A stretch of DNA of 64,000 bases, taken from assembly GCA_017546605.1 (NCBI GenBank), contig JAFYSH010000019.1, forward strand, positions 19,944 through 83,943, written 5' to 3'. Source of the DNA: Bacteroidales bacterium. Its GTDB lineage: Bacteria > Bacteroidota > Bacteroidia > Bacteroidales > UBA932. The notes under the pieces were generated by a model, which saw only the letters and a program-made list of their open reading frames with translations, made no database searches and had not been told where the DNA came from. This document shows, one piece after another, positions 60,552 to 64,000 of the stretch (the stretch's first letter is position 1; every line of letters begins with the position of its first letter). The translations under genes were made by a program, and so were the position numbers.

Positions 60552-61481
60552 TTAAAGACTCTTCAAAAAACGTTCCACATCCAATGCAGCACGGCATCCT
60601 GATGCAGCAGCATTAATAGCTTGACGATAATGAGGATCTTGTACGTCACCGGCAGCAAATACACCCGGCACGTTGGTTGCTGAAGATACTCCATCGGTAA
60701 TGATGTATCCTTCTTCGTTGGTCTTCACCCAAGGTTGAACCAATTCTGAATTGGGGTGGTGACCAATTGCCAAGAAGAAACCATCAATCTGTTTCTCAAT
60801 AATTTCGCCAGATTTATGCAACAGACGCATTCCATTTACACCCATTTCATCTCCCAACAATTCTTGGGTATTGCAGTTCCACAACACTTCGATGTTCGGA
60901 GTTTCAAACACACGTTCTGCTGAAGCTTTGGAAGCACGAAGCACGTCTCGACGCACAATCATATACACTTTTTCACACAAACCAGCCAAGTAAGTAGCTT
61001 CTTCGCAAGCTGTGTCACCGCCACCTACGACAGCAACCGTTTTGCCACGGTAGAAGAATCCATCGCAAGTTGCACAAGCTGAAACGCCTTGTCCTTTGTA
61101 TTTTTCTTCAGACTCCAGGCCCAAATACTTAGCGGTAGCCCCCGTAGAAATGATCAATGCATCTGCTAAAATCTCTTTGGTATCGTCAATGGTCACACGG
61201 AACGGACGTTGGTCCAAATTTACAGACGTAGCCACACCCCAACGCACATCGGCGCCCAAGCGCACAGCTTGTTGTTTCATCCGATCCATCAGTTCGTTTC
61301 CAGTAATACCTTCCGGAAAGCCAGGAAAGTTTTCAATTTCAGTGGTTGTGGTCAACTGTCCACCCGGTTGCAAACCTTCGTACAACACCGGAGAAAGATT
61401 CGCTCTTGATGCGTAAATAGCAGCTGTATATCCCGCAGGACCGCTACCAATAATCAGACATTTTACAGATTCTGTGCTCAT
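60552..61481 (-). CDS. trxB: Thioredoxin reductase
   Basis: This 309-residue flavoenzyme uses NADPH to reduce thioredoxin. It has the FAD-binding GSGPAGYTAAIYASRA, the redox motif CATC in VSACATCDGFFY, the NADPH-binding GGGDTACEEATYLA, and the C-terminal GVFAAGDVQDPHYRQA. Length is normal for the low-molecular-weight form. It could feed the TlpA-like thiol system through a membrane carrier, though none is in the window. It is the second gene of the minus-strand run. Confidence 0.95.
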   Translation of the reverse strand: MSTESVKCLIIGSGPAGYTAAIYASRANLSPVLYEGLQPGGQLTTTTEIENFPGFPEGITGNELMDRMKQQAVRLGADVRWGVATSVNLDQRPFRVTIDDTKEILADALIISTGATAKYLGLESEEKYKGQGVSACATCDGFFYRGKTVAVVGGGDTACEEATYLAGLCEKVYMIVRRDVLRASKASAERVFETPNIEVLWNCNTQELLGDEMGVNGMRLLHKSGEIIEKQIDGFFLAIGHHPNSELVQPWVKTNEEGYIITDGVSSATNVPGVFAAGDVQDPHYRQAINAAASGCRAALDVERFLKSL

Positions 61482-61507
61482 ATTATTTCTATTTAAATTT
61501 CAATATA

Positions 61508-62464
61508 CTATTCCTGTAATTTATCAACTCGCAAAGATAGGCATTTATTTCTAATTAAGCGTTCTAATCGATAACCCCATACCAAAATAATAGACATTCC
61601 CCAGCGGACCATCAATAAAACCCATCCGACTGCCCCAATGGACACAAAAAGAATCAGATCCTCCAAATTACTATGCGAGATTCCGATATGCATGTTCAGC
61701 AAATCAATTTCCTGTTGAGTCAGTTTTCCCTGACGCACTTCATCCAACATAGCCGCTCCGCCATAAGCCAAGCCCAAGGTATTGGCTACAATCCACAGAA
61801 AAGAGCAGGATGACGGAAGACCAAACATGCGCAACAAGGGCGCAAAAACCCCCGACAACCAACGAGTCACACCGTACTCTGCCAACAATTTCTGCAAAAT
61901 ATTCAAGGCAAAAATCAGAACAGACATTTTTATAGAAAGATATGCGACTGACTGAAGCCATTCCCCCAAAGCCGCCCCAAAAGACGACTGTTCCTGCACC
62001 ACTTGCGGCGAAACTACTCCTATCATCGGATCGGATGACAATGGTAATACCTGATGCAACAGCCAAGCCAAAAAGATCCCACTTAAAGTACGCACGAGCA
62101 CCAGTCGCCCCCAAGATGAACCCGTCTTGCGCTGAATAGCTGTCTCTACAAACATATTATGCGAACACAAGACCATAACCCCCAAAATAGTCATTGCCCG
62201 AGGATCCATGTCCAAGGTCACGGCTACCGCTATGGCCGAATAAACATTCACAAAATAACCTGACACATAAGCCAGGGATGCCTCTCCAGGCAATCCCACC
62301 CAGGCAAAAACAGGCTCCAATGCTCCCGAGATAAAAGGCAAAATCTGAAAATGCCCCAATAAAAATACTGCCAGCGAAACCAGAACTGTCAAACGCACCA
62401 TCCACCAACAAGTCTGTGCTGTTGATGGAAGAACAGCTAGAATAGCCGCCTTAAATCTTTTCAT
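61508..62464 (-). CDS. Membrane protein with two nucleoside-recognition (Gate) domains
   Basis: This 318-residue protein has about eight hydrophobic segments and two Gate-like halves. Half one has LPFISGALEPVFAWVGLPGEASLAYVSGY and half two VTRWLSGVFAPLLRMFGLPSSCSFLWIVANTLGLAYGG. The pattern is that of SpmA/SpmB- and YjiH-like proteins, whose substrate is unknown. The frame opens with a TTG at 62470, but the ATG at 62464 is better. It is divergent from perR, with the PerR box in the shared region, and 26 nt upstream of trxB. Confidence 0.78.
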   Translation of the reverse strand: MKRFKAAILAVLPSTAQTCWWMVRLTVLVSLAVFLLGHFQILPFISGALEPVFAWVGLPGEASLAYVSGYFVNVYSAIAVAVTLDMDPRAMTILGVMVLCSHNMFVETAIQRKTGSSWGRLVLVRTLSGIFLAWLLHQVLPLSSDPMIGVVSPQVVQEQSSFGAALGEWLQSVAYLSIKMSVLIFALNILQKLLAEYGVTRWLSGVFAPLLRMFGLPSSCSFLWIVANTLGLAYGGAAMLDEVRQGKLTQQEIDLLNMHIGISHSNLEDLILFVSIGAVGWVLLMVRWGMSIILVWGYRLERLIRNKCLSLRVDKLQE

Positions 62465-62483
62465 AATCAATCAATTTGGGACG

Positions 62484-62491
62484 CAAAGATA
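62484..62491 (-). promoter_or_regulatory. Candidate -7 box of the Gate-protein operon
   Basis: TATCTTTG on the minus strand is a perfect TAnnTTTG box, 19 nt before the ATG at 62464. No clear TTTG lies 19-21 nt upstream of it. Confidence 0.5.
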
Positions 62492-62519
62492 AAATAAAAG
62501 AAAAATTTGTTTAAAATTA

Positions 62520-62551
62520 TTTGCAAATTAGAATTATTATAATTTACTTTG
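62520..62551 (+). promoter_or_regulatory. perR promoter
   Basis: TTTG (62520-62523), a 20-nt spacer and TTACTTTG (62544-62551), one mismatch from TAnnTTTG, form a Bacteroidota-type promoter. The PerR box lies wholly in the spacer. Confidence 0.6.
62528..62542 (+). promoter_or_regulatory. PerR box
   Basis: TTAGAATTATTATAA matches the PerR operator TTATAATnATTATAA at 13 of 14 fixed positions, with G for T at position 4. It sits between the two promoter elements of perR, so PerR should repress its own gene, and rubrerythrin if they share an mRNA. Confidence 0.7.
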
Positions 62552-62568
62552 CATCAGAAAACGAAACC

Positions 62569-62979
62569 ATGAAGGATATTAAGGACATCATTCGAGATTC
62601 TGGACTCAAGGTCACCCCGCAACGAATCGCTGTGTACCAAGCCATGCTGCAATTGGGACACGCCTCCGCGGACATGGTTGTAGCCTTGGTTGCAGAAACC
62701 CACCCCACCCTTACGGTGGCTACCGTATACAACATCCTGGATTCCTTTGAACAAAAGGGACTCTTGGCGAGACTGGCTGGACCGGACACTAAAATGTACT
62801 TTGACATTTCTACTCACCAGCACTGCCATCTGTACTGCAACGACACGCAGTCCTACATGGACTACAAAGATCCCGAGTTGGAACAAATGTTGAATAAGTA
62901 CGTAACCAACACAAAAATCAAGGGTTACAAGACCACAAGCATTGACTTGAATATCCGCGTTGAATTAGAAGAACAATAG
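62569..62979 (+). CDS. perR: Fur-family peroxide-responsive regulator PerR
   Basis: This 136-residue DNA-binding metalloregulator has a winged helix (LKVTPQRIAVYQAM, then LTVATVYNILDSFEQKGLL). By alignment to B. subtilis PerR, all five regulatory-metal ligands are present as H31, D79, H85, H87 and D98. The structural zinc site is not: C90 remains, but T93 replaces the next cysteine and the C-terminal CxxC pair is missing. The aspartate at position 79 points to PerR rather than Fur. The PerR box in its promoter and rubrerythrin 48 nt downstream support the call. I chose the ATG at 62569. Confidence 0.85.
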   Translation: MKDIKDIIRDSGLKVTPQRIAVYQAMLQLGHASADMVVALVAETHPTLTVATVYNILDSFEQKGLLARLAGPDTKMYFDISTHQHCHLYCNDTQSYMDYKDPELEQMLNKYVTNTKIKGYKTTSIDLNIRVELEEQ

Positions 62980-63027
62980 TTAATAACAATTTATAATCAG
63001 ACATTTTAAAAAGGAATAGATTGCACT

Positions 63028-63603
63028 ATGAAAAGTATTAAAGGAACTGAAACAGAAAAAAATCTGTTGAAATCATTTGCTGGAGAATCACAAGCACGCA
63101 GCCGTTACACTTTCTTCGCTAGCGTAGCTAAGAAAGAAGGCTTTGAACAAATTGCAGCCATCTTTATGGAAACTGCAGAACAAGAAAAAGAACACGCTAA
63201 GAAATTCTTCAAATACCTGGAAGGTGGCATGGTAGAAATTACCGCATCTTATCCTGCCGGCATCATTGGTACCACCGCAGAAAACTTGGAAGCAGCTGCT
63301 GCTGGCGAGAATGAAGAATGGGTAGAAATGTACCCGGAATTCGCTAAAATTGCCGAAGAAGAAGGTTTCCCGGAAGTTGCTCGGACCTTCCGCATGGTGG
63401 CAAAAGTTGAAGCTGAACACGAAGCACGCTACCGCGCATTGCTGGAACGCGTTCGTACCGAAAAAGTCTTTGAACGTGATGAAGAAATCGAATGGCAATG
63501 CCGCAACTGTGGTTTTGTTCACAAAGGCAAAAAAGCTCCTGCAAAATGTCCTGCTTGCGAACATCCCCAAGCCTACTTCGAACAAAAGAAAACAAACTAC
63601 TAA
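63028..63603 (+). CDS. rbr: Rubrerythrin
   Basis: This 191-residue protein reduces hydrogen peroxide to water in anaerobes. The N-terminal ferritin-like four-helix domain has a di-iron site with EKEH and EAEH pairs (residues about 53-56 and 130-133). The C-terminal rubredoxin domain has CRNC and CPAC. Length is normal for classic rubrerythrin. It lies 48 nt after perR and before a strong terminator, so both are likely one peroxide-stress unit. A half PerR site TTATAAT lies at 62991-62997, in the gap. Confidence 0.95.
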   Translation: MKSIKGTETEKNLLKSFAGESQARSRYTFFASVAKKEGFEQIAAIFMETAEQEKEHAKKFFKYLEGGMVEITASYPAGIIGTTAENLEAAAAGENEEWVEMYPEFAKIAEEEGFPEVARTFRMVAKVEAEHEARYRALLERVRTEKVFERDEEIEWQCRNCGFVHKGKKAPAKCPACEHPQAYFEQKKTNY

Positions 63604-63631
63604 TATTGACTACCAGACTATTTTTTAACGC

Positions 63632-63668
63632 GAGGCCGACTAATAAATGTTAGTCGGCCTCCTATTTT
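63632..63668 (+). terminator. Terminator after rubrerythrin
   Basis: A perfect 12-bp stem GAGGCCGACTAA (63632-63643) with TTAGTCGGCCTC (63650-63661), 6-nt loop, then TATTTTT. Confidence 0.88.
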
Positions 63669-63684
63669 TATGCCATATTTAAGA

Positions 63685-63848
63685 GGGAGGATAGTAGTGA
63701 TTGCGGAGGCGTGTCCACCCGCGGACACGTGTAGCGGTAGAGGGGCCCGTTGGCAACAAGTTATCGCATAGCGATGACGCAGATGACAATGGGAGGGTCC
63801 GGAGTGAGCGAAACGAACGGAGTCCTCCGCAATCACTACTATCCTCCC
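63685..63848 (+). repeat. 164-bp element with perfect 25-bp terminal inverted repeats
   Basis: The left arm (63685-63709) and right arm (63824-63848) are exact reverse complements over 25 bases. Inside are two more hairpins: CGTGTCC/GGACACG (63710-63716 and 63723-63729) and GTTATCGC/GCGATGAC (63760-63767 and 63771-63778, one G-U). It is more GC-rich than its flanks and has no convincing gene. It could be a miniature inverted-repeat element, a repeated extragenic sequence or a structured RNA. No target-site duplication is evident. It fills most of the 339-base gap between rubrerythrin and the IS gene. Confidence 0.8.
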
Positions 63849-63872
63849 AGTGCAATAAAAATGAAAAGAGAG

Positions 63873-63895
63873 TGACTAATCAGTCAAATCTGACT
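63873..63895 (+). repeat. Three alternating 5-base arms
   Basis: TGACT-AATC-AGTCA-AATC-TGACT gives two overlapping inverted repeats with the middle arm shared and the same 4-nt spacer. It lies just outside the IS end. Confidence 0.5.
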
Positions 63896-63903
63896 TTGAC
63901 ATG

Positions 63904-63942
63904 AACCCCGAAAGTTAGACAAAAAACTTTCGGGGTTTTGTT
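63904..63942 (+). terminator. Hairpin at the IS left end
   Basis: AACCCCGAAAGTT (63904-63916) and AACTTTCGGGGTT (63925-63937) form a perfect 13-bp stem with an 8-nt loop, followed by TTGTT. It overlaps the inverted repeat and ends 5 nt before the transposase ATG, so it could block transcripts entering from outside and hide the translation start. Confidence 0.65.
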
Positions 63943-64000
63943 ATGAAATTTAGTTTTGAAATTAAACTAGAAGCTGTTAAAAGTTATTTATCAGGTCATA
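63943..64000 (+). CDS. IS3-family transposase OrfA, 5' end only
   Basis: Nineteen codons are visible, starting MKFSFEIKLEAVKSYLSG. This matches the N-terminal helix-turn-helix entry of IS150-type OrfA proteins, which often begin with a KFS/KYS residue set and then KLEAV. The rest lies beyond the window. In this family OrfA is joined to the DDE integrase OrfB by a -1 frameshift, which cannot be checked here. Confidence 0.72.
   Translation, partial: MKFSFEIKLEAVKSYLSGH

Larger units (their letters stand above)
63897..64000 (+). mobile_element. Left end of an IS3-family (IS150 group) insertion sequence
   Basis: The sequence from 63897 (TGACATGAACCCC, then AAAGTTAGACA) looks like the left terminal inverted repeat of IS150-type elements. 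A transposase OrfA reading frame starts at 63943. The element runs off the right edge of the window, so the right end and target duplication cannot be seen. Confidence 0.75.

Noticed and set aside
62991..62997. Second PerR box before rubrerythrin
   Set aside because: Only one half (TTATAAT) matches; the other half does not fit the consensus.
63618..63904. Short frames on both strands through the 164-bp inverted-repeat element
   Set aside because: They run through terminator and hairpin arms, have atypical composition and no start context.

Overview
The window is a 64 kb stretch of a chromosome from the phylum Bacteroidota, most likely an anaerobic member of the order Bacteroidales. The evidence is a SusC/SusD (RagA/RagB) pair, a RagA-type exported transporter, Bacteroidota-type promoters (TTTG, about 19-21 nt, TAnnTTTG) in front of several genes, a BamA/OmpH/BamD envelope set, a gamma-alpha fused 2-oxoacid:ferredoxin oxidoreductase, and a PerR plus rubrerythrin oxidative-stress module. 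Most of it is core genome. There is no rRNA operon, CRISPR array, prophage or integron. The only mobile element is the left end of an IS3-family insertion sequence cut by the right edge.

Layout. 1-7300: 3' part of era, then parC, aroK, a convergent recJ and a fibronectin-III lipoprotein. 7350-10520: lysS, a SpoU rRNA methylase and aroE. 10464-13216: a minus-strand operon of two tandem, homologous MFS transporters. 13363-16962: ssb, purA, dxs. 17026-29973: the large expression operon tRNA-Thr/Tyr/Gly/Thr, tuf, tRNA-Trp, secE, nusG, rplK, rplA, rplJ, rplL, rpoB, rpoC, with the same gene order as the E. coli tufB-rpoBC region. 30041-37113: a RagAB-like locus (SusC, SusD, lipoprotein) flanked on both sides by paralogous small exported proteins. 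37121-43895: minus strand murI, a TlpA-like thiol-disulfide lipoprotein, a gamma-carbonic-anhydrase-like hexapeptide protein, gdhA, korB, korA. 44051-48817: minus strand nadK, uppS, bamA, ompH. 48901-54082: plus strand pdxJ, an OmpH-like lipoprotein, a glycosyltransferase, purC, a LysM plus periplasmic-binding-fold protein. 54048-62464: a long minus-strand run of a Gate-domain membrane protein, trxB, bamD, rpoZ, coaBC, recN, nagB, pepP. 62520-63603: perR and rubrerythrin. 63685-64000: a 164-bp inverted-repeat element and the IS end.

How the genes fit together. GdhA and KorAB side by side connect glutamate to 2-oxoglutarate and succinyl-CoA with reduced ferredoxin. With a RagAB-like importer lacking neighbouring carbohydrate enzymes, a prolidase-type peptidase and two MFS carriers resembling the peptide carrier MFSD1, this suggests (inference) an organism that uses peptides and amino acids. 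Envelope assembly is well represented (BamA, BamD, OmpH, UppS, MurI, LysM protein).

The most interesting unexplained items are the perfect 25-bp terminal inverted repeat element at 63685-63848, the paralogous exported proteins bracketing the RagAB-like locus, and a near-perfect PerR box sitting exactly between the -33 and -7 elements of the perR promoter. No wholly new multi-gene system is evident.
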